A stretch of DNA of 24,483 nt from a virus. Below are positions 1 through 7,981 of this stretch, piece after piece; position 1 is the first letter of the stretch; each line of letters opens with the position of its first letter. A program made the position numbers and the translations under genes. Location: positions 1 to 24,483 of the IMG/VR virus record IMGVR_UViG_3300042397_002966, one strand, 5' to 3'. The notes beneath the pieces were generated by a model. That model was not told where the DNA came from and ran no database searches. It saw only the letters and a list, made by a program, of their open reading frames with translations.

Positions 1-5
1 TGGGG

Positions 6-755
6 TTAATGTTTAGCTTCTAAAACATCAACAATAAATCGTAAAATTTTACTTCTTACGATTTCTGTTTCGCCAAATTTAAATGCGTAGATTTCATTAT
101 CTACGCATTTTTCATTGTTAAAGCGTTTAAATATTTCCTCATAACCTGATGATTTTCCAATATCAGATTGTTTTAAGTCGCCACAAACAATATATTTTGT
201 ATTCTTACCAAAACGCGTTAATATTGTTACAAGCTCACCCTTGGTTAGATTTTGTGCTTCGTCAACTATTACTATAGAATCATTGAAAGTTAAACCACGC
301 ACAAAATTAACCGGTACAGCATGTATAATATTGTTTGTTTGTAACAGTCCACAGGTACTATCATCGGTAACCTCTCTAACCTTTTCAATTAAAGGCATTG
401 CGTAAGGTAAGAATTTATCATCCACCTCACCTGGAAGTGCACCAATAGATCTTGACGCAGACTCAATAACAGATCTAATGTAGGTAATACCTCGCGTCTT
501 TTGATCTTTTATAAGCTCCAACCCAGCAAGTACGGCAATATATGACTTTGCACTACCCGCTGGTCCATCAACAAAGACCATATTAGTCTCTTCACGCTTT
601 ATGCATTCATAAAACGCTTTGTGGTTGGTATTGAAGTAGAAGGGCTTTTTAATTTTAAAATTAAAAAGCCAGTTTTTTTGGATAGAATCTTCGATATCTA
701 CTAATTCATCCAAACCTGCATTTTTACGCTTACGCGTAGGGGACTTGTGAGTCAT
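6..755 (-). CDS. phoH: PhoH-like P-loop ATPase
   Basis: A 249-residue protein of the PhoH family, cytoplasmic ATPases related to the helicase superfamily 1 core and very common in marine phages; their role in infection is unsettled. Walker A is GPAGSAKS at residues 64-71, Walker B is IVIVDEAQN at 161-169, and a GDLKQSD segment follows near 192. The Walker A is slightly atypical: most family members have GPAGTGKT. The stop codon lies at 6-8, so the gene is complete. The start ATG (753-755) has no Shine-Dalgarno sequence. An AATAAATA late-promoter-like box ends seven bases upstream. The gene is divergent from queE across a 61-base gap. The family assignment is firm; the biological role is not. 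Confidence 0.93.
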   Translation of the reverse strand: MTHKSPTRKRKNAGLDELVDIEDSIQKNWLFNFKIKKPFYFNTNHKAFYECIKREETNMVFVDGPAGSAKSYIAVLAGLELIKDQKTRGITYIRSVIESASRSIGALPGEVDDKFLPYAMPLIEKVREVTDDSTCGLLQTNNIIHAVPVNFVRGLTFNDSIVIVDEAQNLTKGELVTILTRFGKNTKYIVCGDLKQSDIGKSSGYEEIFKRFNNEKCVDNEIYAFKFGETEIVRSKILRFIVDVLEAKH

Positions 756-762
756 GCATTAG

Positions 763-770
763 TATTTATT
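763..770 (-). promoter_or_regulatory. T4-late-type promoter box for phoH
   Basis: AATAAATA on the minus strand, one mismatch from the T4 late consensus TATAAATA. It ends seven bases before the phoH ATG. T4 geometry predicts a transcript starting about two bases upstream of the ATG. This is inference from the motif alone. Confidence 0.5.
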
Positions 771-779
771 CAAAAACAC

Positions 780-807
780 TTGATTCTGTCGGGAACTATA
801 TCATAAT
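780..807 (+). promoter_or_regulatory. sigma70-like promoter for queE
   Basis: TTGATT (780-785), a 16-base spacer and CATAAT (802-807), ending nine bases before the queE ATG. The predicted start of transcription is only 2-4 bases upstream of the start codon. The region is AT-rich, so the -10 box could be shifted by a few bases. Confidence 0.45.
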
Positions 808-816
808 ATATTATAT

Positions 817-1578
817 ATGAGCGTAGATTGTGATACAGAGACTATCTTTTTAAGTGATGATCTTATCTTTTACACACTAGAAGGTGAAGGTGAGTATATC
901 GGTCAACCTTCTGTCTTTATGAGGATGTCCATGTGTAATTTGAGTTGTTCCGGGTTTGCGTCAAAAGATTCTCCTAATGGTTGTGATTCGTTTATTTCTT
1001 GGTCAGTAAAGAATAAGAAGTCATTTAATGAAATCTTCGAACTCATGGAGACCGGTAATCACGTCACTCACTTGCGTGAGGGTGCTATTTGGAAGCTAAC
1101 TGGTGGTGAGCCTATGATTCAGCAGAAACAATTGCTTAAATTTGTTGAGGCGTTTAGAGATCGATATAATTTTATACCTCGTATTGACTTTGAAACTAAT
1201 GCTACATTAATGCCCGACGAGCGATGGGTTACAGAATTTAATGCTACTTTTACTACCTCACCAAAGCTAACAACAAACGGCGATCCTGAAGAGAAAACCT
1301 ATAAACCTGAAGTCCTTAAATGGCATAAAGATCATAACTCTGGATTCAAATTTGTAATTAGCAGATCAGAAGACATTGAAGAAATCTGGCGTAAATATGT
1401 AAACGATAAGGAAAATATTAACGTACCGCTTAGTCGTGTATGGTTTATGCCTTGCTGCGGTTCACGTGAAGAGCATATAGAAAAGGCACCAGCTGTAGCT
1501 GAATACGCTAAAGCAATGCATGTTAATTTCAGTCCGAGACTGCATCTTTTGTTGTGGAATTTAGCTCTTAGGGTCTGA
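817..1578 (+). CDS. queE: 7-carboxy-7-deazaguanine synthase (QueE), radical SAM
   Basis: A 253-residue radical SAM enzyme. QueE rearranges 6-carboxytetrahydropterin to 7-carboxy-7-deazaguanine, the committed step toward preQ0. Visible signatures are TLEGEG at residues 20-25 (substrate site), the cysteine-bearing loop starting at C40, and TGGEP at 95-99 (SAM site). The cluster loop is atypical: C40, C44 and C56 give CX3CX11C rather than CX3CX2C, with F47 where the third cysteine would be expected; CDS(F) at 56-59 resembles the usual CDT that follows the third cysteine. The C-terminal PRLHLLLWN segment is QueE-like. The stop overlaps the next start by one base (TGATG). In phages QueE usually serves DNA modification. 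No Shine-Dalgarno sequence is present. Confidence 0.9.
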   Translation: MSVDCDTETIFLSDDLIFYTLEGEGEYIGQPSVFMRMSMCNLSCSGFASKDSPNGCDSFISWSVKNKKSFNEIFELMETGNHVTHLREGAIWKLTGGEPMIQQKQLLKFVEAFRDRYNFIPRIDFETNATLMPDERWVTEFNATFTTSPKLTTNGDPEEKTYKPEVLKWHKDHNSGFKFVISRSEDIEEIWRKYVNDKENINVPLSRVWFMPCCGSREEHIEKAPAVAEYAKAMHVNFSPRLHLLLWNLALRV

Positions 1579-2180
1579 TGAAATCTTATAAGATTCTCGT
1601 ACTAAATAAGTATTATTTTCCGGTTGCTGTTGAAGGTATTCAAAAAACCTTCGGTAACATTTTTTCTGGTGCGGTAATACCGCTGGATATCTCTTACGAA
1701 GAGGATGAAGATGCTCGTGTAAATCTTGAGAATGTAGAATACTTTACGACGGTACCGAATGTACAGGACTGGCTCTCTCTACCAATTAGACCGTACGATG
1801 AGTACCTACAGACAGCAAAAGGACCTGTAAGAGTTCCGCAGGTAGTTATATGCACAAACTTTGATAGAGTTATATTTAATAGAGTTCAATTTCCTACAAA
1901 GCATAATATCTATAAGAGAGATAATTATACTTGCTTATATACTGGAAAGAAACTATCTAAAGAAGAGCTTAGTGTTGATCACGTCGTACCTAAAAGTAAA
2001 GGTGGTAAAGATACATGGGAGAATCTTGTAACTTGCGATAGACTTCTTAATTCTAAAAAGAGTAATAAGTATCTAAGCGAAGTGGGTCTCAAGTTAAAAT
2101 ACAGACCATACAAGCCAAACAACGGTTTGACGTTTGATATATATAAAGACGAATGGTCTTCTTTCTTGAAAAATTGCTAG
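1578..2180 (+). CDS. HNH endonuclease-like protein
   Basis: A 200-residue protein with a C-terminal HNH domain (about residues 112-166): RDNYTC, then VDHVVPKSKGG with D134-H135, and WENL with N149. The N-terminal 100 residues match the extended N-terminal part seen in a common bacterial and phage HNH family. Normally each of two CxxC pairs binds structural zinc. Here C119 is followed by T122 and C153 by L156, so the second cysteine of each pair is missing, although the catalytic H and N remain. It is translationally coupled to queE by a one-base overlap. It could be a homing-type nuclease, a DNA-processing enzyme or a host-DNA nuclease; context does not decide. Confidence 0.78.
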   Translation: MKSYKILVLNKYYFPVAVEGIQKTFGNIFSGAVIPLDISYEEDEDARVNLENVEYFTTVPNVQDWLSLPIRPYDEYLQTAKGPVRVPQVVICTNFDRVIFNRVQFPTKHNIYKRDNYTCLYTGKKLSKEELSVDHVVPKSKGGKDTWENLVTCDRLLNSKKSNKYLSEVGLKLKYRPYKPNNGLTFDIYKDEWSSFLKNC

Positions 2181-2193
2181 AAAGGTATATATA
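2166..2193 (+). promoter_or_regulatory. possible sigma70-like promoter before the kinase-like gene
   Basis: TTGAAA (2166-2171), a 16-base spacer and TATATA (2188-2193), ending five bases before the ATG at 2199. It lies at the end of the HNH gene. GAAAGG at 2180-2185 could instead be a distant Shine-Dalgarno sequence (about 13 bases from the ATG). Confidence 0.35.
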
Positions 2194-2198
2194 ACCGT

Positions 2199-2930
2199 AT
2201 GCGAATAGCTTTTTCTGGTACAGCAAACACGGGTAAGACAACTCTTATTAACAACTTTTTGGCAGTTTGGTCTCAATATACGACTCCAGAAAAAACATAT
2301 AGAGATCTAATAAAAGAAAAAAATTTATCTCATTCGTCTGCTACCACTACGGATACACAGTGGGAGATTCTAAACTTTATGATTGACCAACTTCAATCAT
2401 ATGATAAAAAATCTAAGGTAGTTTTTGATAGATGTCCGCTCGATAATCTAGCGTATACACTATGGGCGCATGATAAAGGTATTGAAGGCTTTGATAAAAA
2501 ATATGTCGATAAATGTATCACCCTAACAAAGGAGTCAATGAGACATTTAGATATTATCTTTTTACTCGAATATGATTCTTCTATTAAAATACAGGATGAT
2601 GAGTTAAGAGATACAAATATAGAGTACATTAAAGAAATAGATAATATATTTAAAGCTCTATTTGCACAGTACGAGCAAAATTACGACGCTGATATCTTCT
2701 TCCCGAAAGATGACTCACCCGGTATAATAGTATTACCTGCTAATCCGCAAAGACGTATTGATATTATTTCGGAGTATATTGATACTGATGGTGAGCTCTA
2801 TGGTGATGAGCACTCTCTTTTCAACCCTGAAAAACTAGATGAACTTGAAGCTCTAGTTAAGCAGCAAAAAGCTGCTCTAGACCAAGAAGAAAAGGAAAAA
2901 GAGTTATTTAAAAAGTTCGGTCTTAGTTAG
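2199..2930 (+). CDS. P-loop ATPase/nucleotide kinase-like (AAA_28 type)
   Basis: A 243-residue protein with Walker A GTANTGKTT at residues 7-15 and a kinase-like FDRCPLDNLAY segment at 76-86, comparable to the DRS/DRY motif of thymidylate and NadR-type kinases. The fold is probably that of small-molecule or nucleotide kinases. Phages often carry such enzymes to supply dNTPs or build modified nucleotides, but the substrate cannot be read from the sequence. The last 35 residues are charged and probably helical (EALVKQQKAALDQEEKEKEL). Its stop (2928-2930) overlaps by eight bases the stop of the convergent tail fibre gene, so the two 3' ends are antisense. An unrelated AAA role is possible. Confidence 0.7.
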   Translation: MRIAFSGTANTGKTTLINNFLAVWSQYTTPEKTYRDLIKEKNLSHSSATTTDTQWEILNFMIDQLQSYDKKSKVVFDRCPLDNLAYTLWAHDKGIEGFDKKYVDKCITLTKESMRHLDIIFLLEYDSSIKIQDDELRDTNIEYIKEIDNIFKALFAQYEQNYDADIFFPKDDSPGIIVLPANPQRRIDIISEYIDTDGELYGDEHSLFNPEKLDELEALVKQQKAALDQEEKEKELFKKFGLS

Positions 2931-5052
2931 CAGACTCAAGAGCTTCTATTCTACTCAATAATTCTTGATTCTGAGTTGAAAGCTCTTGAACTGCTTTAAT
3001 GAGCGGAGCTATAAACTCTACATATCCTAGAGTTAATCTATCTGCTCCTCCGGTTACTTTCATATCTTGATATCCACCAAAATCAATACCCAGTTCGTCT
3101 ATAACCTGCTTAACCTCTTGAGCAATTAATCCATGGTGAGGTCTACTACCTGATTGTGAGCCATCTTTATTATGATAAAGTCCAGTATTACTATCATAGT
3201 AATTATCTCTTAGATCGTATTTATACTCAACAGGTCTTAGCTTATTAATAAAACCTAAACCTAGTTGTGTATCAGTTATTTCTACTTTATCTCTAGCATC
3301 CGATACCGTTTGAACAACGCCGCCCATAGTGTATGTAGTAACACTACTATTTCCAAGCATTATTTGATTTGACCCCAATACAAGTGCATTTAACCCTATA
3401 GCAACTGAGTTAGATACTGGTACTGATGATGCTGTATGAAAACCAGAGTTGCGACCTATACAAATAATATCAGAGGCACCTCTCGTGCTGTTCATATTGA
3501 CACCAGAGTTAGTACCTATGTGAATACAATTATAACCGGATAACATTTGCGATCCTGCATAAAACCCTATACCAATATTATTTGCACCACTCAATTCACT
3601 AAGCCCGTATGAACCAAAACCTATACCAATATTGTGATCAGCATTACTTGCCATTTTCTCGCAAGCGTTTGTTCCAATAGCAATATTATAATCTGCACCC
3701 TGCTTTAAATTACTTGCCGCCGACCAGCCTATACCTATATTACCTATTATACCAGACCCAGTATTAGTCATGACGTTTGATCCTATACCGACATTATAAG
3801 TACCTGAAGTTACAGCCTGTAAGGTATGGTCACCAACTCCAACATTACTAACACCACATGTTAATCTATCTAAAGTATTTACACCAACTCCGACGTTAAA
3901 TGATCCATTTAAATTCCATCCGTTCATTGAGCTGTTTGGATCATTTACTATACCAGCACTAGCTATTTCATTTAAACTCATCACACTCGTACCTACACCC
4001 ACGTTGTATAATCCAGTTGTAAGGTTACTCATAGCGCCATGACCCATACCTACGTTATAACATCCAGCACCCGTTACACCATTACCTACAACATTTTTTT
4101 CATTCATTACAAAACAACCAACACCGACGTTACCGATACCGCTCGTTAGTTTATCTAGAGTTCTAGCTCCTACAGCTATATTAAAAACCCCTGTAACGTT
4201 ACCTTCATACATTACTTCTGTACCTACAGCTACATTATTATCTCCTGTAGTTAAGTTACCAGCGCAATTTCGTCCTAAAGCAACGTTTGCAGTGCCTGAA
4301 GTTAGTTTAGCTAATCCATTAATACCAACACCTACATTACTATCACCTGTTACAGTACCTATACTCATAACACCAGTACCGAGCGCGACATTATAATTAC
4401 CAGACGTTATCCGCTGTGCAGCATTAATACCTACACCAACATTTAGATTACCTGTAACAGCACTAAGACTCATAACAGAGGCTCCTATACCTATATTACC
4501 ATAACCAGTTGTAAGTCTATCGAGAGTATCTCTACCAATGGCAATATTATTATCACTAATAACATTACCCATACTCATAACACTAGTACCGATAGCAATG
4601 TTATTATCACCGGTAGTAAGGTTAGCTAAAGCCTGTCTACCCATCCCGATGTTATATGTACCGTCTGTAATTTTATCTAAAGTATCAGATCCTATACCTA
4701 TATTACCACTACCAACAACGATACTTTGGCTCATCGAGCTCTTACCGATGGCTATATTGTCTAAACCTGTTGTAATATTTGTACCGACACCGATACCTAT
4801 TAGTACATTGCTACCACTTAAATTATTAACAAATGTTTGTGTTATAGCGGAAAGCTGTGTAATCTGTGTTTGTAAACTGAATATTAGAGGTGCGAAGGTA
4901 GTATTTTCTAGTGTTATGATAAAATCGCTGAAATCTAGTATATAAGTACCTTCATCTGGCTTTTCAACAACAAGATAATCACCTGTTGCGATATCTAGTG
5001 CTTGAGGCAAATCTAGAATATTAGTGTAGTTTGATGTGTTGCATGATGCCAT
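2923..5052 (-). CDS. tail fibre with repeat shaft and S74 intramolecular chaperone
   Basis: A 709-residue receptor-binding fibre. Residues 1-90 form a likely attachment region (GDYLVVEKPDEGTYILDFSDF). About residues 95-570 contain roughly 25 copies of an N-[IV]-[GA]-[IVM]-G motif spaced about 18 residues apart, often alternating VMS and TLDR variants. This resembles trimeric beta-roll head domains of YadA-type adhesins. The last 126 residues are a peptidase S74 chaperone domain, with SDARDK starting at S584, then GLIAQEV and a C-terminal coiled coil (ELSTQNQELLSRIEALE). In this family the chaperone trimerises the fibre and cleaves itself off immediately before the serine. It faces away from the glycan-modifying cassette across a 55-base gap. 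An AATAAATA box lies upstream. Confidence 0.92.
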   Translation of the reverse strand: MASCNTSNYTNILDLPQALDIATGDYLVVEKPDEGTYILDFSDFIITLENTTFAPLIFSLQTQITQLSAITQTFVNNLSGSNVLIGIGVGTNITTGLDNIAIGKSSMSQSIVVGSGNIGIGSDTLDKITDGTYNIGMGRQALANLTTGDNNIAIGTSVMSMGNVISDNNIAIGRDTLDRLTTGYGNIGIGASVMSLSAVTGNLNVGVGINAAQRITSGNYNVALGTGVMSIGTVTGDSNVGVGINGLAKLTSGTANVALGRNCAGNLTTGDNNVAVGTEVMYEGNVTGVFNIAVGARTLDKLTSGIGNVGVGCFVMNEKNVVGNGVTGAGCYNVGMGHGAMSNLTTGLYNVGVGTSVMSLNEIASAGIVNDPNSSMNGWNLNGSFNVGVGVNTLDRLTCGVSNVGVGDHTLQAVTSGTYNVGIGSNVMTNTGSGIIGNIGIGWSAASNLKQGADYNIAIGTNACEKMASNADHNIGIGFGSYGLSELSGANNIGIGFYAGSQMLSGYNCIHIGTNSGVNMNSTRGASDIICIGRNSGFHTASSVPVSNSVAIGLNALVLGSNQIMLGNSSVTTYTMGGVVQTVSDARDKVEITDTQLGLGFINKLRPVEYKYDLRDNYYDSNTGLYHNKDGSQSGSRPHHGLIAQEVKQVIDELGIDFGGYQDMKVTGGADRLTLGYVEFIAPLIKAVQELSTQNQELLSRIEALESAN
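2937..2988. other. long imperfect inverted repeat at the convergent gene ends
   Basis: CAAGAGCTT (2937-2945) pairs with AAGCTCTTG (2980-2988), and inside it ACTCA (2953-2957) pairs with TGAGT (2972-2976). It lies within the fibre C-terminus just past the stop of the kinase-like gene. It has no T-run, so it is not a classical terminator; it could slow transcription or protect the 3' end of either transcript. Confidence 0.4.
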
Positions 5053-5060
5053 CTTAATTA

Positions 5061-5068
5061 TATTTATT
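5061..5068 (-). promoter_or_regulatory. T4-late-type promoter box for the tail fibre
   Basis: AATAAATA on the minus strand, ending eight bases before the fibre ATG at 5052. T4 late geometry predicts a leader of about three bases. This fits late expression of a structural gene. Confidence 0.5.
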
Positions 5069-5072
5069 GTAG

Positions 5073-5099
5073 TTGATTTTTTTCCTATGTATAGATAAT
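5073..5099 (+). promoter_or_regulatory. possible sigma70-like promoter for the glycan cassette
   Basis: TTGATT (5073-5078), a short 15-base spacer and GATAAT (5094-5099), ending eight bases before the ATG at 5108. It overlaps the region of the divergent fibre promoter. The spacer is shorter than ideal. Confidence 0.35.
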
Positions 5100-5107
5100 T
5101 AAATTAG

Positions 5108-5953
5108 ATGGTTGAAATGAAAGAAAAGATCGGAGTAGGCATTATTACATGTAATAGAACCGATTATTTACGCGGTCTTCTTGATTCTTTAATATCATGT
5201 GAGGGTACTATTAATGAATTAGTCATTATAAATGATGGTAGTCCTGTAGAGGGCTTTAAAAGCCCTCTCAAAAATAGTACATGGTTAGATAATCCTGAAA
5301 ATTTAGGTGTAGGAAAATCTAAAAACAGAGCAATGCAGCATCTTCTAGATAGAGGATGCGATTACATCTTTATTATTGAAGATGATATGATAATTTTAGA
5401 TCCTTCTATTTTTGATAAGTATATTGAAGCATACAAAAAAAGCGGTATACATCATTTTAACTACGGCCCTGGCTCTCCATTTAATCGTAAGCAAGATATT
5501 CAATTTGATCTGCACAACAGACACCTTTTAAAGCAAGACTCTGAACCTAATCCAAAAATGATACTTGACTATAAGACAGTTAAAGTATCACTATTTGAAC
5601 ATACAGTAGCTATGTTTTCTTTCTTTACTAAAGAAGTTCTTGAAAAAGTAGGCCTTATTGATCAAGCATTTTTTAATGCATGGGAGCATGTTGATCATAC
5701 ATACCGAATAATAAAAGCTGGTTACCACCCGCCATTTTGGTGGTTTGCAGATATCTACGATAGTCACAAGTATCTAGTAGAAGCGCCGAACGCTATTAAT
5801 AATTCTTCTATAGCAAACAATAACAAGCAGTGGGAAGAGAATGTATATAGCGGTAGAGAGATTTATAAGCGTAAGCACGGCCATTACCCGAATCAACCAC
5901 CATACAAATCAAAAGAAGAAGTTATTAAAATTATTAAACAATTAAAAATATGA
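5108..5953 (+). CDS. family 2 (GT-A) glycosyltransferase
   Basis: A 281-residue GT2-like enzyme that should transfer a sugar from a nucleotide donor. The N-terminus has the typical first strand (IGVGIITCNRTDYL, residues 8-21), INDGS at 41-45, an NPENLGVGKSKNRA segment near 62-75, and the metal/nucleotide-binding EDD at 91-93 as the DxD equivalent. FFNAWEHVDHTYRI in the C-terminal half is the acceptor-side segment with a candidate base (ED-like EHVD). No membrane segment is seen, so it is probably soluble. It heads a coupled gene cassette; its stop overlaps the next start as ATGA. An alternative start at 5117 exists, but 5108 sits better against the promoter. The acceptor is unknown. Confidence 0.85.
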   Translation: MVEMKEKIGVGIITCNRTDYLRGLLDSLISCEGTINELVIINDGSPVEGFKSPLKNSTWLDNPENLGVGKSKNRAMQHLLDRGCDYIFIIEDDMIILDPSIFDKYIEAYKKSGIHHFNYGPGSPFNRKQDIQFDLHNRHLLKQDSEPNPKMILDYKTVKVSLFEHTVAMFSFFTKEVLEKVGLIDQAFFNAWEHVDHTYRIIKAGYHPPFWWFADIYDSHKYLVEAPNAINNSSIANNNKQWEENVYSGREIYKRKHGHYPNQPPYKSKEEVIKIIKQLKI

Positions 5954-6537
5954 TTCTACTAGAAAACGAATTAGAAAGTCAAAATATCGAAGAGTTTAGC
6001 GAACTAATTACACTCTATAGTCAATTGAGTGTAAATCGTTTTATGGAAATCGGCTCTCTATATGGATGGTCACTGAGACACTTTATACACTATAGTAATA
6101 ATGGATCAGTAGGTATATCCGTTGATTTACCTGTACGTCGGTTTGTCGGAGAAGGAGATCCAAGAGTTGAAAAACAAGAATCAAATTACAAAAATGTATG
6201 GCCGGTATGGGCAAAAGAAAAAAATTGTAAACTATACCTAATACCAGATTTCTCCTATAAACAATCAACATTTGATAGAGTAGTTGAGATATTGAGTGGT
6301 GAAAAGCTTGACTTTCTCTTTATAGACGGAGATCATAGATACGAAGCAATTAAGCAAGATTTTGAAATGTATTCTACGCTAGTAAGAGAGGGTGGTATAG
6401 TAGGCTTTCATGACATAGGTAAAAATGAAGAGGGTGGTGGAAGAAAATTCTGGGATGAAGTTAAGACAGGGTTTAAACACCACGAAATTTTAAAAGATAA
6501 AAAACAAGAAAAAGGAATAGGACTGTTATACGTATGA
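5950..6537 (+). CDS. class I SAM methyltransferase (Methyltransf_24/CmcI-like)
   Basis: A 195-residue protein with a Rossmann-type SAM motif I, FMEIGSLYGWS (residues 31-41), and a late acidic motif, FLFIDGDHRYEA (122-133), followed by GGIVGFHDI. This combination is typical of Methyltransf_24 and cephalosporin-hydroxylase-like or rhamnosyl O-methyltransferase-like enzymes acting on sugars or small molecules. The start ATG overlaps the stop of the upstream glycosyltransferase by four bases (ATGA), and its own stop overlaps the next start in the same way, so translation is probably coupled. Context suggests methylation of a sugar made or attached by the neighbouring transferases; this is inference. 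Confidence 0.8.
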   Translation: MILLENELESQNIEEFSELITLYSQLSVNRFMEIGSLYGWSLRHFIHYSNNGSVGISVDLPVRRFVGEGDPRVEKQESNYKNVWPVWAKEKNCKLYLIPDFSYKQSTFDRVVEILSGEKLDFLFIDGDHRYEAIKQDFEMYSTLVREGGIVGFHDIGKNEEGGGRKFWDEVKTGFKHHEILKDKKQEKGIGLLYV

Positions 6538-7334
6538 AAATTAGTATTGGTACTAATATATTCGGTAAAAATGAAAGACAGACACTAGGCTTAGAGACGC
6601 AAATAAAATTAAAGCTCTTGTTTCCTGATGTAGTTAATCTCTACGCTTTACAGCGCTACAAAGAAGAAGAAATACCGGCCGAATTTAATAGGATAAATCT
6701 TGAACGAGATAGTAGAGACTTTGTTTATAATGGTAAGAAGACTGCACCTTGTGTAAAAGATATATTCGATAAGCTTGCAGAAACTAATTGCGACTATTTT
6801 GTTTATACAAATAGCGATATATTAATGAGTAAGCGCTTTATAGAATATATCATTGAAGGTGATGGTATGTATACCGGGTATGCTTGTTCGAGGATGGATA
6901 TACATCCAATTAAATCTCTTTCTGAACCACTTCGACCTTTTAGATATGAGATAGCTGGGCAAGATACTTTTGTTATTAAAAAGGAATGGTATTTAAAAAA
7001 TAGACATTTAATAAAAGATTATATTATTGGATCTATTTGGTATGATACAGCTCTCACTACTATTTTAAAAGTATATGGGCAGAACGATTCAATTGTTAAC
7101 GACTATCCCGTTCAAATAGCTCACATACATCATGGCTGGGGAAGTGGATTACCTTCTCCAGAAAATGATTATAATACAAAACTTTATGAATCAGAGAACG
7201 AAATAGTTAGAGAATCTTGGGCGTGGTATTATCATAATATCTTAATAAAAAGAAAAGATGGATATAACATGCTTACATTATATCCTAATGAAAAGCACAT
7301 AGAAAAAGAACATTTTGACAAATATATACTATGA
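6534..7334 (+). CDS. putative glycosyltransferase-like protein
   Basis: A 266-residue protein of uncertain family. It has a GT-A-like layout: an N-terminal strand (KISIGTNIFG), a central YFVYTNSDILM segment resembling a DxD-type nucleotide-sugar site (residues 87-97), FVIKKEWYL, and a later AHIHHGWGSG with paired histidines. These elements are seen in phage and bacterial sugar transferases but do not match one named family with certainty. It sits in the middle of the glycan cassette with ATGA overlaps on both sides. A transferase role is mainly inferred from the NSD site plus context. Confidence 0.55.
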   Translation: MKISIGTNIFGKNERQTLGLETQIKLKLLFPDVVNLYALQRYKEEEIPAEFNRINLERDSRDFVYNGKKTAPCVKDIFDKLAETNCDYFVYTNSDILMSKRFIEYIIEGDGMYTGYACSRMDIHPIKSLSEPLRPFRYEIAGQDTFVIKKEWYLKNRHLIKDYIIGSIWYDTALTTILKVYGQNDSIVNDYPVQIAHIHHGWGSGLPSPENDYNTKLYESENEIVRESWAWYYHNILIKRKDGYNMLTLYPNEKHIEKEHFDKYIL

Positions 7335-7981
7335 TTAAATTTTGTACATTCTTCACTCAGTCACATATACCGTTATATAAAGAGTTCATGAACTCCTTTC
7401 CTTATGAAGAAGGCGTTGATCTAATCATACGCTACCTACCGCAAGATTCAGATGGTATATATGAATCAGACACTTGGAATAAGACGATGTATAAAAAAAT
7501 GAGTTATATCGTTGACTATCTTAAATCTCTAAACGATAATGAGTATTTTATACATTCAGATATTGACATGAAGTTTTATAGAAATTTTAAAGACGATATT
7601 ACGAATCTTTTGGATAAATCAGGTAAGGATATTCTTTTTCAAAACGACGGGTTTGAAATGTGTATGGGGTTCTTTATATGTAAGCGAAATGAAAAGATTA
7701 TACAATTAATGGAATATGTTAGAGATAATCTAGATAGCTTTACGCAAGATCAAACAGCTGTTAATAAACTACTACCTACCACTGAGATTAAATATGATGT
7801 TTTACCGCCAAGATACTATAACTACGGTCCATACAATGGCTTTAAGCGCTGGGAGAGTGGTGACACTGATTTCTATGTACCAGTAGATATAGTTATACAC
7901 CATGCAAATTGGGTTGTAGGAGTCGAAGATAAATTAAAAGTCATTAATGCAGTAAAAGAGATCTATAAGAAAATAAAATGA
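7331..7981 (+). CDS. nucleotide-diphospho-sugar transferase-like (GT77-type) protein
   Basis: A 216-residue GT-A-like enzyme. YFIHSDIDMKF places a DxD-type motif at SDID (residues 76-79). It is followed by a GFFICKRN segment, a TQDQTAVNKLL segment and, near the C-terminus, IHHANWVVGVEDK. The order DxD, G-F-[IMF]-x-[CR], D-Q-x-x-[FV]-N and H-H/A-N-x-x-G is characteristic of the nucleotide-diphospho-sugar transferase group (Pfam PF03407). The start overlaps the previous stop as ATGA and the stop overlaps the next start. The sugar and acceptor are unknown. Confidence 0.7.
   Translation: MIKFCTFFTQSHIPLYKEFMNSFPYEEGVDLIIRYLPQDSDGIYESDTWNKTMYKKMSYIVDYLKSLNDNEYFIHSDIDMKFYRNFKDDITNLLDKSGKDILFQNDGFEMCMGFFICKRNEKIIQLMEYVRDNLDSFTQDQTAVNKLLPTTEIKYDVLPPRYYNYGPYNGFKRWESGDTDFYVPVDIVIHHANWVVGVEDKLKVINAVKEIYKKIK

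Noticed and set aside
2094-2276. 60-codon minus-strand open frame across the HNH/kinase junction
   Set aside because: Antisense to two well-supported genes, no start signal or recognisable protein.
4538-4945. 135-codon open frame on the plus strand with a hydrophobic product
   Set aside because: It is antisense to the tail fibre repeats; its repeated composition is a mirror of the N-I-G-I-G motif, and it lacks a start signal.
2923-5052. Tail fibre repeats as a CRISPR or tandem DNA repeat array
   Set aside because: The periodicity is at protein level with variable codons; there are no identical repeats with unique spacers.
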